DNA from: Gemmatimonadota bacterium
GTDB lineage: Bacteria; Gemmatimonadota; Gemmatimonadetes; Gemmatimonadales; GWC2-71-9
Length of the DNA: 64,000 nucleotides
Direction: 5' to 3'
Assembly (NCBI GenBank): GCA_003222085.1
Contig: QHUK01000001.1
Location: 158,854-222,853, forward strand
The translations under genes were made by a program, and so were the position numbers. Positions 34,537-42,522 of the stretch are shown in pieces (within the stretch, counting starts at the first letter, position 1; every line of letters begins with the position of its first letter). Under the pieces are notes generated by a model. That model saw only the letters and a list, made by a program, of their open reading frames with translations. It searched no databases and was not told the DNA's origin.

Positions 34537-34947
34537 ATGACGACACCACCATCGGCACACAGCCCGCCGATCGCTGCGACGGACGAGGGGCCGCCGGTGG
34601 CGCGGCTCACGGCCGCGGAGGCGCGCGAGCGGGTGGCCGCCGGTCGGGGCGTGCTGGTCGATACCCGCGACGCGCGGCTGTTTGACAACGCACATATCGC
34701 GGGCGCCCTCTCACTGCCGCTCGCCGCGATCGAGGCGGCCCACGGACGGCTGCCGGTGGGCGCGCTGCCGCCCGATCGCGTGATCATCCTCTACTGCGCG
34801 TGAGTGGACGAGCGCACAAGCGCCCGGGCGGCGCGACTGCTGATGGCGGCGGGATACGACGAGCACACGGTCGCCGCGCTGCAGGGGGGTATTCGCGCCT
34901 GGCATCAGGCGGGGTACCCGCTCGAGAGATGGACCGATGGAGCGTGA
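34537..34947 (+). CDS. Rhodanese-like protein with in-frame TGA (possible selenocysteine)
   Basis: Read through the TGA at 34801-34803, this is a 136-residue single rhodanese domain. It runs from 'LVDTRDARLFDNAHIAGALS' through 'DRVIILYCA' and, after TGA, 'VDERTSARAARLLMAAGYDE' to 'ALQGGIRAWHQAGYPLERW'. The second half is in the same frame and completes the domain perfectly. The TGA falls two residues after the catalytic Cys87, where relatives with the YCxC-x-x-E-x-[ST]-S-A-R loop have a second Cys. Sec-containing rhodaneses are known in bacteria. A GCGCC/GGCGC hairpin with loop CGGGC begins 17 nt after the TGA, as a bacterial SECIS would. A nonsense mutation or sequencing error is the alternative. 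Stopping at the TGA leaves 88 residues. Confidence 0.7.
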
Positions 34948-34992
34948 CGCCGGCGGTCGTGCCGTGACGGTCGCGATTGTATCTTGCCGCCC

Positions 34993-36372
34993 ATGGTCGA
35001 CGTCCTAGGCGCCCTGCGTGCGGGCCTCGCCCCGCATTACACCGTCGAACGGGAGATCGGTGCCGGGGGCATGGCGCGCGTGTTCCTCGCGGCCGAGCGC
35101 CATCCGCCCCGCAAAGTGGCGGTGAAGGTGATGAACCCCGAGGTGTCGACCTCCGAGTTTCGCGAGCGCTTCATCCGGGAGGTCGAGCTCACGTCGCGGC
35201 TCAGCCACCCGCACATCGTGCCGATTCTCGCCGCGGAGGAGTGCCTCTTCGTCCCGGATGGCCCCGACGGGCTGTGTTATTACGTGATGCCCTACATCGA
35301 CGGCGAGTCGTTGCGGGCCCGCCTGGAGCGGGAGCAACGCCTGCCGCTCGAGGAGGCGGTGCGCATCGCACTCGAAGTCGCCGACGCGCTGTCCTACGCG
35401 CACGCCCAGGAGATCATCCATCGCGACATCAAGCCCGAAAACATCCTCTTGTCCGGAGATCACGCCTGGGTGGCCGACTTCGGCATCGCGCGCGCGATCA
35501 GCGCCGCCGGCGGCCACTCGCTCACCGGCGGCCAACCGGTGGGCTCGCTGGCGTATATGAGCCCCGAGCAGCTGATGGGCAGCCGCGCCATCGATGCCCG
35601 CACCGACGTGTACAGCCTGGGAGGCGTGCTGTACGAGATGCTGGTGGGCCAGCCGCCGTTGGTGGGGCTCGCCGGCGGGACGGCGCGCGGTGGCGCGCCG
35701 CTCCGCACGGTCCTGCGGGCACAACGCGTGAGCCACGGGAGCGAGCGATTGCTCGAGGAAACCATCGCTCGTGCGCTCGCGGCGGAGCCCGACGACCGCT
35801 TCGCATCCGTAGCCGAGTTCGCCGCCGGCCTCCGGGAGGCGGTGCGCCGGCGGTGGCTCCCCCGTCTGCGGCTGCCGCGGGTGGGCTGGAGAAGCGCGCT
35901 GCTCGGGGGCGCCACAGCTGCGGCCGTCGGCATGGCCGGCGTGGTGCTGCTCGGGAAGCGCGCTCCGGCGCTCGACCCGAGGCGCGTCGTCGTCGCGGGG
36001 TTCGAAGACCTTTCGGGGGATCCGACGCTCGCGCCCCTGGGCCACATCGCCGCCGATTGGCTCACGCAGGCACTGGCCCGGCGTGGCGGGCTGGAGGTCG
36101 TGCCCGGCACGGCAACCGGCCATCTCGATGCCGCGGACATTCGAGCCCTGGCCGCCCAGACCGGGGCAGGGACCGTGGTCTCGGGATCGTACTACCGTGA
36201 AGGGGACTCGGTCCGCTTTCACGTGCAAATCATCGATGCGGGGCGCGGGACGGTGCGGCGCGTCGTCGAACCGGTCGGCGCGCCGCGGCTCGCGCCCACG
36301 CGGGCGGCGGAGGCGCTACGCTACCGCCTCACCGCGTTGTTCGACACGCTGTTCCCCCCCACGAACCACTGA
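34993..36372 (+). CDS. PknB-like Ser/Thr protein kinase, membrane-anchored
   Basis: 459 residues from ATG 34993. The kinase domain (about 16-285) is complete: glycine loop 'IGAGGMARVFLA', Lys45 (VAVKVM), catalytic loop 'IIHRDIKPENILL' (D145), 'ADFGIARAI' (D162) and 'SLAYMSPEQLMG'. One membrane helix follows (about 300-322). The outer part begins 'RVVVAGFEDLSGDPTLAPLG' and contains a CsgG/FlgO-like nucleotide-binding-type fold (to about residue 455). This kinase-TM-FEDLSGDP layout is common in Gemmatimonadota. Usually TPR repeats come after it, and here they are absent. Confidence 0.93.
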   Translation: MVDVLGALRAGLAPHYTVEREIGAGGMARVFLAAERHPPRKVAVKVMNPEVSTSEFRERFIREVELTSRLSHPHIVPILAAEECLFVPDGPDGLCYYVMPYIDGESLRARLEREQRLPLEEAVRIALEVADALSYAHAQEIIHRDIKPENILLSGDHAWVADFGIARAISAAGGHSLTGGQPVGSLAYMSPEQLMGSRAIDARTDVYSLGGVLYEMLVGQPPLVGLAGGTARGGAPLRTVLRAQRVSHGSERLLEETIARALAAEPDDRFASVAEFAAGLREAVRRRWLPRLRLPRVGWRSALLGGATAAAVGMAGVVLLGKRAPALDPRRVVVAGFEDLSGDPTLAPLGHIAADWLTQALARRGGLEVVPGTATGHLDAADIRALAAQTGAGTVVSGSYYREGDSVRFHVQIIDAGRGTVRRVVEPVGAPRLAPTRAAEALRYRLTALFDTLFPPTNH

Positions 36373-36378
36373 ATCCGG

Positions 36379-37221
36379 TTACAGCGTGAACCCGATACCG
36401 ACACCGACGGACGAGACGTAGTCTCGATAGAATTCCCCATACGGCGCCGGCCCTGTGTATGCCTTGAGCAGGACGCTGCACCGTCGCCCGGATCCGAGCG
36501 CGACCACCGGGTCGCCGAGCTCGAGACCCGTCACCAGGCTCCACCCCACCTGCCACTTGTGCTCCTGCATCGCCTTGGCGTCCAGGCCCGCGACGAGGCG
36601 GCCGGTGGCGAAGCGGCCGAGGCGGAGCAGCGAATGGGGCTGGTGGTATTCCAGACCAGCGTGCAGCACGCCGGGCTTCAGATCCGCCGGCGAGTGCGCG
36701 AACACGTAGACCCCACCGCCGTACACTCGCCAGCGCGACGCTTCATCGGCCACGAGGAGCTCGACCGCCTGGAACGTCAGGTCGACCCGCTGAGCGTGGG
36801 TGTGGACCAAGTATTCGTCGCCCAGGTGCGAGCTCTCGTGGAAGATCCGGAAGCGCGTCGCGAAGGCGCCGCGCCGGTACGTGACCGGTAGCCCGATGTG
36901 GTAATCGGTGTTGAGCAGATCGGTCGTCGACGAACGCATGTTGAACTCGGAAAACACACCAGCAGCGACCGCGACCTGCCAGTCCCGTCCTCGCACGACG
37001 CCGATGGTCTGCCCGAACCCGACGGACCCGAGCCGGGAGGCCAGACGCGTCGAGCGGGCCCACAGGTAGGTGGCGAAGAACTGCGGCTCTTTCGGATCCG
37101 CGAGCAGCGGCTCGAACACCGCCGTCTGGGTGGGTTCCCCGTTGGTCGACGCCTGGGCGCCGATCGCCCGAGAACCGACGAGCGCCGCCACGAGCAGCAC
37201 GCCGACCAGTTTCGTCGCCAT
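36379..37221 (-). CDS. DUF1207-like outer-membrane protein
   Basis: 280 residues from ATG 37221 (MATKLVGVLL). The ATG at 37245 would lie within the operator. The signal peptide runs to about residue 23. The mature start 'FEPLLADPKEPQFFATYLW' and the motif 'RFRIFHESSHLGDEYLVH' resemble DUF1207 proteins, predicted outer-membrane barrels. The C-terminus ends VGIGFTL. Function unknown. Site D lies only 2 bp upstream of the ATG and no ribosome binding site is visible, so translation may be leaderless. It is convergent with the kinase gene, 6 bp apart. Confidence 0.75.
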   Translation of the reverse strand: MATKLVGVLLVAALVGSRAIGAQASTNGEPTQTAVFEPLLADPKEPQFFATYLWARSTRLASRLGSVGFGQTIGVVRGRDWQVAVAAGVFSEFNMRSSTTDLLNTDYHIGLPVTYRRGAFATRFRIFHESSHLGDEYLVHTHAQRVDLTFQAVELLVADEASRWRVYGGGVYVFAHSPADLKPGVLHAGLEYHQPHSLLRLGRFATGRLVAGLDAKAMQEHKWQVGWSLVTGLELGDPVVALGSGRRCSVLLKAYTGPAPYGEFYRDYVSSVGVGIGFTL

Positions 37222-37223
37222 GG

Positions 37224-37243
37224 ATAGTTCAGTAATGAACGGC
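37224..37243. promoter_or_regulatory. Palindromic operator (site D)
   Basis: ATAGTTCAGTAATGAACGGC, whose first 16 bases are identical to a consensus of sites A and C. It overlaps where a ribosome binding site for the minus-strand DUF1207-like gene would be. The rest of 37244-37431 holds a 9-bp inverted repeat GCGGTTCGC/GCGAACCGC (37263-37310) and no gene. Confidence 0.7.
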
Positions 37244-37431
37244 ATCGCGTGCGAGTTCCCGTGCGGTTCGCGCCGACGTCACGGCATCGCTCCCGCATCG
37301 GGCGAACCGCGTTAACGTAAAGCACCCCAACATGTTGCCGCGGACGCACGCGCGCTAGGGGGCCGCTCTCTTGTGACCCGGACCACCGTAGTGAATCCTG
37401 TGGGGCCGCATACTGCTCGGTGCAAGCACCC

Positions 37432-39345
37432 ATGACTCTACGGATCCTGCTTCTCGAAGACGTGCCGGCAGACGCCGCCCTGGTCGAACGCCACCTGACA
37501 AAATCGGGCATGGAGTTCGTGAGCCAGCGCGTCGACACGCGCGCGCGCTTCGAGGAGGCGCTGCAGACATTCGTGCCGGACATCATCCTGTCCGATCACG
37601 GCCTCCCCGGGTTCGACGGGTCTGCAGCGCTCGAGGTCGTCAAGCAGCGCTCCCCCACCCTCCCGGTCATTCTGGTCACGGGCTCGCTCAACGAGGAAAA
37701 AGCGGTCGAGTTCATGAAGGCCGGCGCCGCGGATTACATCCTGAAGGATCACCTGACGCGACTGCCCGAGGCGATCCGTCGGGCCTTGCGTGAGCGGGCG
37801 CTCCGCGAAGAGCGCGAGCAGGCCGTCGCCGCGCTGCGGGAGTCGGAGGCCCAGTACCGCTCCCTGTTCGAGAGCACGCCATACCCCATGTGGGTGTTCG
37901 ACCTGGAGACGCACCGCGTCCTGGCGGTGAACGGCGCCGCGATCACGCATTACGGGTACTCGCGCGAAGAATTCCTTGCGCTGCGGATCGAGGATCTGCG
38001 GCTGCCCGAAGACGTCCCCGCCCTCCATCGACATCTCGCGACCATGCCCTCCGACTACCATGCGGCCGGCACGTGGCGGCACCGCAAGAAGGACGGAACG
38101 CTCATCGAAGTCGAGACCGGCGGTCAGGGCATTACGTTCGCCGGCCGGCAGGCGGAGCAGGTGGTGATCAATGACGTCACGGAGCGGAAGCGGCTCGAGG
38201 AGCAGTTCCGCCAGGCGCAAAAGATGGAAGCGGTAGGTCGTCTCGCCGCCGGCGTGGCGCACGACTTCAACAACCTCCTGACCGCGATCCTGGGCACGAC
38301 CGACCTGATGCTCGAGGACCTGGCTCCGGACGATCCGGATCGCGAAGGGCTCCTCGACATCCGGAGCGCCTCGGAGCGGGCGACCGTCCTGACGCGCCAG
38401 CTGCTCACGTTCAGCCGCCAGCAGGTGGTGTCGCCACGGGTGCTGCGGCTGAGCGACCTCGTCCTGGAGCTCGAAAAGCTGCTGCGCCGCCTCCTGGGCG
38501 AGGATGTGGCGATCCGGGTCGCGGTGGCCGCCGACTGCGGCAGCGTGAAGGCCGACCCCGGTCAGCTCGAGCAGGTCATCGTGAATCTCGCGGTGAACGC
38601 GCGCGACGCGATGCCGGACGGGGGACGGCTCACGCTCGAGACGAAGAACGTCGATCTCGACGCCGACTACCCCACCGATCGGGTCACCATTCCGGCGGGG
38701 CGCTACGTCATGCTCGCCGTCACCGACACCGGGACCGGGATGGACGCGCCAACCAAGGCTCGGATCTTCGAGCCGTTCTTCACGACCAAGCCCGTCGGCA
38801 AGGGCACCGGACTCGGGCTCGCGACGGTGTATGGCGCGGTGCAGCAGAGCGGCGGCCACATCTGGCTGTACAGTGAGGTGGGGCAAGGCACGAGCTTCAA
38901 GATCTATCTGCCGCGCGTCGACGCCGTGCACGCGCCCGCGCCGGTGGCGGAAGCGGCGGTGGTGCTCGATGGCTCCGAAACGGTGCTCGTCGCCGAGGAC
39001 GAAGACGCGGTGCGCCAGATCATCGAACGGGCGCTGCAAGCCCGTGGGTACCGGGTGATGGTCGCACGGAACGGGAGCGAGGCGCTCGCCCTCGCCGGCC
39101 GCCACGCCGGGCAGATCGACCTGCTCGTGACGGACGTGGTGATGCCGGACATGAACGGCCGGGTGCTGTCGCAGCGCCTGATGGAGGTGCGCCCCGCGAT
39201 CAAGACGCTGTATCTGTCCGGCTATACCGACGACGCGATCCTGCACCACGGGGTTCTGCAGGAGGGCGTCGCCTTCCTGCAAAAACCGTTTTCGCTCGGG
39301 GCATTGGCACGCAAGGTCCGCGACGTGATCGAGGCTCGCCTCTGA
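37432..39345 (+). CDS. Hybrid sensor histidine kinase (REC-PAS-HK-REC)
   Basis: 637 residues from ATG 37432. An N-terminal receiver (1-120, D55 in 'IILSDHGLPG') is followed by a PAS domain (about 135-250, 'YRSLFESTPYPMWVFDLETH'). The histidine kinase has H277 in 'LAAGVAHDFNNLLTAIL', N-box 'VNLAVNARDAMPDGGRLTLE', and G-boxes 'VTDTGTGMD' and 'GKGTGLGLATVYGAV'. The C-terminal receiver has D568 in 'LLVTDVVMPDM'. No membrane segment is present, so the sensor is cytoplasmic. The HDFNNLL-type H-box belongs to the HPK4-like group. Its TGA overlaps the CTG of the next gene. Confidence 0.95.
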   Translation: MTLRILLLEDVPADAALVERHLTKSGMEFVSQRVDTRARFEEALQTFVPDIILSDHGLPGFDGSAALEVVKQRSPTLPVILVTGSLNEEKAVEFMKAGAADYILKDHLTRLPEAIRRALRERALREEREQAVAALRESEAQYRSLFESTPYPMWVFDLETHRVLAVNGAAITHYGYSREEFLALRIEDLRLPEDVPALHRHLATMPSDYHAAGTWRHRKKDGTLIEVETGGQGITFAGRQAEQVVINDVTERKRLEEQFRQAQKMEAVGRLAAGVAHDFNNLLTAILGTTDLMLEDLAPDDPDREGLLDIRSASERATVLTRQLLTFSRQQVVSPRVLRLSDLVLELEKLLRRLLGEDVAIRVAVAADCGSVKADPGQLEQVIVNLAVNARDAMPDGGRLTLETKNVDLDADYPTDRVTIPAGRYVMLAVTDTGTGMDAPTKARIFEPFFTTKPVGKGTGLGLATVYGAVQQSGGHIWLYSEVGQGTSFKIYLPRVDAVHAPAPVAEAAVVLDGSETVLVAEDEDAVRQIIERALQARGYRVMVARNGSEALALAGRHAGQIDLLVTDVVMPDMNGRVLSQRLMEVRPAIKTLYLSGYTDDAILHHGVLQEGVAFLQKPFSLGALARKVRDVIEARL

Positions 39346-40856
39346 CAGACCTGCCCCTCGTCGCCCGCGCGCGGGGGCACGGTGACCGACCGGCGATCGT
39401 CGCCCGAGAAGGCACGTTCAGCTATCGCGACCTGCTCGACGCCTCGGCGCGCGTCGCCGAGTGCCTGCTCGCCGGGCGGGACGACCTCGCGGAGGCCCGG
39501 GTCGCCTATCTCACCCCTCCAGGCTTCCACTACGTGGCGATCCAGTGGGGAATCTGGCGGGCCGGCGGCATCGCCGTTCCGCTCGCCGTCTCCCACCCTC
39601 CCGCCGAGCTCGAGTACGTGATCCGCGACGCCGACGCCGAGACCGTCGTGGTGCACGCGGAGTTCGCCGCCAGCATCGCCGCGATGAAACTCCCGTCCTG
39701 GCTGCGCACCGTCACGTCGGCTGAAGCGATGAGTACTGCTCCCCGCTCCCTGCTCCCCGGTGTGGCGGCGGGGAGGAGGGCGATGATCGTCTACACCAGC
39801 GGCACGACGGGCAAGCCCAAGGGCGTGGTCACGACGCATGCGAACATCGCCGCGCAGGTGACGAGCCTCGTCACGGCCTGGGAATGGAGGGCGGAGGACT
39901 GGATCCTGCTCGTGCTGCCGCTGCACCACGTGCATGGGATCATCAACGTCCTCACCTGCGCGCTCTGGGCCGGCGCGCGCTGCGAGATGCTCCCGAAGTT
40001 CGACGCGGAGCGGGTCTGGGCCCGGATCGCCGCCGGCGACCTCACCCTGTTCATGGCGGTGCCCACCATCTATGCGAAGCTGATCGGCGCCTGGGAGGTC
40101 GCCCCGCCCGAGCGTCGCCGCGCCTGGTCGGCGGGCTGCGCCCCGCCCCGGATGCGGCTCATGGTCTCGGGCTCCGCCGCGCTCCCGGTGCAGCGGCTCG
40201 AGCGGTGGCGCGAGATCAGCGGCCACATCCTGCTCGAGCGCTACGGCATGACGGAGATCGGCATGGCGCTCTCCAACCCTCTGCACGGGACGCGGCGGCC
40301 GGGATTCGTGGGCACCTCGCTGCCCGGCGTGGAGGTGCGTCTGGTGGACGAGACCGGCCGGCCGGTGAGCGGGGCAAGAGGGGGAGCGGCCGCGCCGGGG
40401 GAGATCGAGGTGCGGGGCGCGTCGGTGTTTCTCGAGTACTGGCGGCAGCCGGAGGCGACGGCCGCGGCGTTCCGAGACGGCTGGTTTCGCACGGGCGACG
40501 TGGCCGTCGTCGAAGACGGCGCGTACCGCATCCTGGGCCGCTCGAGCGTGGACATCATCAAGACCGGCGGTTACAAGGTGTCGGCGCTCGAAGTGGAGGA
40601 GGTCCTGCGGACGCATCCGGCGATCGCGGAGTGCGCCGTGGTGGGCGTGGAAGATCCCGAGTGGGGTGAGCGGATCTGCGCCGCGGTCGAGCCGCGCGGC
40701 GACGCGAGCCTGACGCTCGCGACGCTGCAGGCGTGGGCCAAGGAGCGACTCGCGCCCTACAAGATCCCGCGCGCCCTCCGCTCGGTGCCCGCCCTGCCGC
40801 GCAACGCGATGGGAAAGGTCACGAAGCCCGAGGTGGCGAAGCTCTTCAGCCCTTGA
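39342..40856 (+). CDS. Malonyl-CoA/acyl-CoA synthetase (ACSF3/MatB-like), CTG start
   Basis: 504 residues if read from CTG 39342. Adenylation-domain marks: P-loop 'MIVYTSGTTGKPKGVV', 'LERYGMTEIGMALSNPLHGT' (strongly like ACSF3/MatB), 'GWFRTGDVAVVEDG', 'DIIKTGGYKVSALEVEEVL', and the C-terminal Lys in 'LPRNAMGKVTKPE'. It probably activates malonate or methylmalonate. The first ATG/GTG/TTG in frame is GTG 39534, which would remove conserved N-terminal sequence ('RPAIVAREGTFSYRDLLDAS'). CTG 39342 overlaps the preceding TGA as CTGA, like the GTGA couplings elsewhere. A heptamer array (39737-39757) lies just before the P-loop. Confidence 0.88.
   Translation: MTDLPLVARARGHGDRPAIVAREGTFSYRDLLDASARVAECLLAGRDDLAEARVAYLTPPGFHYVAIQWGIWRAGGIAVPLAVSHPPAELEYVIRDADAETVVVHAEFAASIAAMKLPSWLRTVTSAEAMSTAPRSLLPGVAAGRRAMIVYTSGTTGKPKGVVTTHANIAAQVTSLVTAWEWRAEDWILLVLPLHHVHGIINVLTCALWAGARCEMLPKFDAERVWARIAAGDLTLFMAVPTIYAKLIGAWEVAPPERRRAWSAGCAPPRMRLMVSGSAALPVQRLERWREISGHILLERYGMTEIGMALSNPLHGTRRPGFVGTSLPGVEVRLVDETGRPVSGARGGAAAPGEIEVRGASVFLEYWRQPEATAAAFRDGWFRTGDVAVVEDGAYRILGRSSVDIIKTGGYKVSALEVEEVLRTHPAIAECAVVGVEDPEWGERICAAVEPRGDASLTLATLQAWAKERLAPYKIPRALRSVPALPRNAMGKVTKPEVAKLFSP
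39737..39757. repeat. Heptamer array, 3 units, inside the CoA ligase gene
   Basis: Units TGCTCCC, CGCTCCC, TGCTCCC (on the minus strand GGGAGCA, GGGAGCG, GGGAGCA). They encode the stretch 'STAPRSLLPGV' just before the ATP-binding motif. The same units occur at 60749-60769. Confidence 0.65.
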
Positions 40857-40998
40857 GTGTCAAGGAGCTGTCAAGATTGGGCGGATCCTCTTGTGGGGGC
40901 CCCGACGGCCCGGCATGTTCGCCCTCCTCAGGGAACGTTCCCGACCTCCGGTCGCCTGCCGCCAGCGTTCACCGACACTCCCCACATCGGAGGCGACG

Positions 40999-42522
40999 AT
41001 GACGTCCATTCGTCACGCGCCCGTGCGTGCGGTTCTGGTGCTGACGCTGTGCGGCTCCTACGCCGGCGCCGCCGCGCAAGACTCGCGTGCCGCGCTCGAT
41101 CCCATCACGAGCGCGGTGATCAACCATCCGATCACCACGTCCTCGGCGGCGGCCCGAGCCCACTTCCTCGAGGGTCTGCGGGAGTTCGATCTCGGCCGGT
41201 TCATCGACGCGAACGTGCACTTCAAGGCGGCGGTGGCCGCGGACCCGGACTTCGCGTTCGCCTACCTGAACGCCGCGAACACCGCCAACTCGCTCGCCGA
41301 CTTCAAGACCGACCTGGCGCTCGCGGAACGGCACGCTGCCGGCGCGTCCGACGCCGAGCGGCTCCAGATCCAGATGGCCCGAAGAGGGTTCGACAACGAC
41401 CTGGCGGGTCAACTGGCGCTGGGGCAGCAACTGGTGCAGCAATACCCCAAGAGCCCGCGAGCCTGGCTCGCTCTTGCCGGAGCCCAGATTGGCTTGAACA
41501 AGAACGAGGACGCGCGTGCCTCGATCGCGAAGGCCCTGGAGCTCTCGCCCAAGCTGTACGTGGCGCACGCCACCATCGGGAACGACTACATCTTCGGTGA
41601 GCCGCACGACTTTACGAAGGCGCTCGCACACATGCAGGAGGCGGAGACGCTGGCGCCGGATGAGTCCAATGCGCACCTCCTCGTCGGCGATGCCTATCGG
41701 GCGCAGCGCAACCTCGAGAAAGCCCGCGATGAATACCTGCGGGGCCACGAGCTCGAACCTCGGAGTGCCGTGCTGCTCGTGAAGGCTGGGCACGCCAACA
41801 CGTTCCTGGGCGACTACACGGCGGCGCGCGCCGACTACGATTCCGCGATGGCCGTGGGACGGGCAAATGAAAAAGCCGCCTACGCCCCGTTCCGGGCCTA
41901 CGTCAGCGTGTACGCCGGCGATCCCGCGGCGGCGATCGACGAGCTCAATCGGCTGGTCGCGTCCGTGGACGGCTTGGGGGTCCCCGATCCCAAGGCCAAC
42001 AAGGTGGCCGCGCTCACGAACGTCGTCGTCATCGCGACTCACACTCGTAACCGCGCGGCCGCGGAGCAGGCGTTGAAGCAGCTCGAACCGTTACTGATGC
42101 AGCAAGCGGACGAGGCGGGGAACCCGGCATTCAAGCGGGGGCAACAGGCACAGATCGCGTACCTCGAAGGGTGGACCGCGGCGCGCCGCGGGGACTATGC
42201 GTCGGCCCAGAAGCAGTCCGATCGCATCACGCAGCTACTCGCCCCCGACGCGAACCCGCGCAAGCTCGAGCCGATGCACCAGCTGGAGGGCTTCATCGCG
42301 CTCTATCAGGGCAAGTACAATGAAGCGGCCGCACACCTGCGGCAGGGCAATTTGTTGGACCCGTACATCAAGTATCAGTTCGCAGCGGCCACGGAGGGCG
42401 CCGGCGATGCCGCACGCGCCAAGAAGCTGTTCCGGGAGATCGCCGATTACAACTTCAATGTCCTCGGCTTCGCGCTCATACGGAGAGATGCGCAGCAGAA
42501 GGCCGGCGCGGGAGCACTCTAG
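40999..42522 (+). CDS. Periplasmic TPR-repeat protein
   Basis: 507 residues from ATG 40999, with GGAGG seven bases upstream. The longer ORF start at 40891 is unlikely. The signal peptide is about residues 1-26 ('VLVLTLCGSYAGAAAQ'). The rest is tetratricopeptide-like helices throughout, e.g. 'AHFLEGLREFDLGRFIDANV', 'KSPRAWLALAGAQIGLNKNE' and 'APDESNAHLLVGDAYRAQRN'. It probably works as a scaffold. No catalytic motif. It stands alone, 142 bp after the ligase, convergent with the amidase operon. Confidence 0.88.
   Translation: MTSIRHAPVRAVLVLTLCGSYAGAAAQDSRAALDPITSAVINHPITTSSAAARAHFLEGLREFDLGRFIDANVHFKAAVAADPDFAFAYLNAANTANSLADFKTDLALAERHAAGASDAERLQIQMARRGFDNDLAGQLALGQQLVQQYPKSPRAWLALAGAQIGLNKNEDARASIAKALELSPKLYVAHATIGNDYIFGEPHDFTKALAHMQEAETLAPDESNAHLLVGDAYRAQRNLEKARDEYLRGHELEPRSAVLLVKAGHANTFLGDYTAARADYDSAMAVGRANEKAAYAPFRAYVSVYAGDPAAAIDELNRLVASVDGLGVPDPKANKVAALTNVVVIATHTRNRAAAEQALKQLEPLLMQQADEAGNPAFKRGQQAQIAYLEGWTAARRGDYASAQKQSDRITQLLAPDANPRKLEPMHQLEGFIALYQGKYNEAAAHLRQGNLLDPYIKYQFAAATEGAGDAARAKKLFREIADYNFNVLGFALIRRDAQQKAGAGAL

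Noticed and set aside
34801..34803. TGA as an ordinary end of an 88-residue rhodanese
   Set aside because: The domain would lack half its fold including the active-site loop, and the same frame completes it exactly. Kept as Sec candidate or nonsense mutation.
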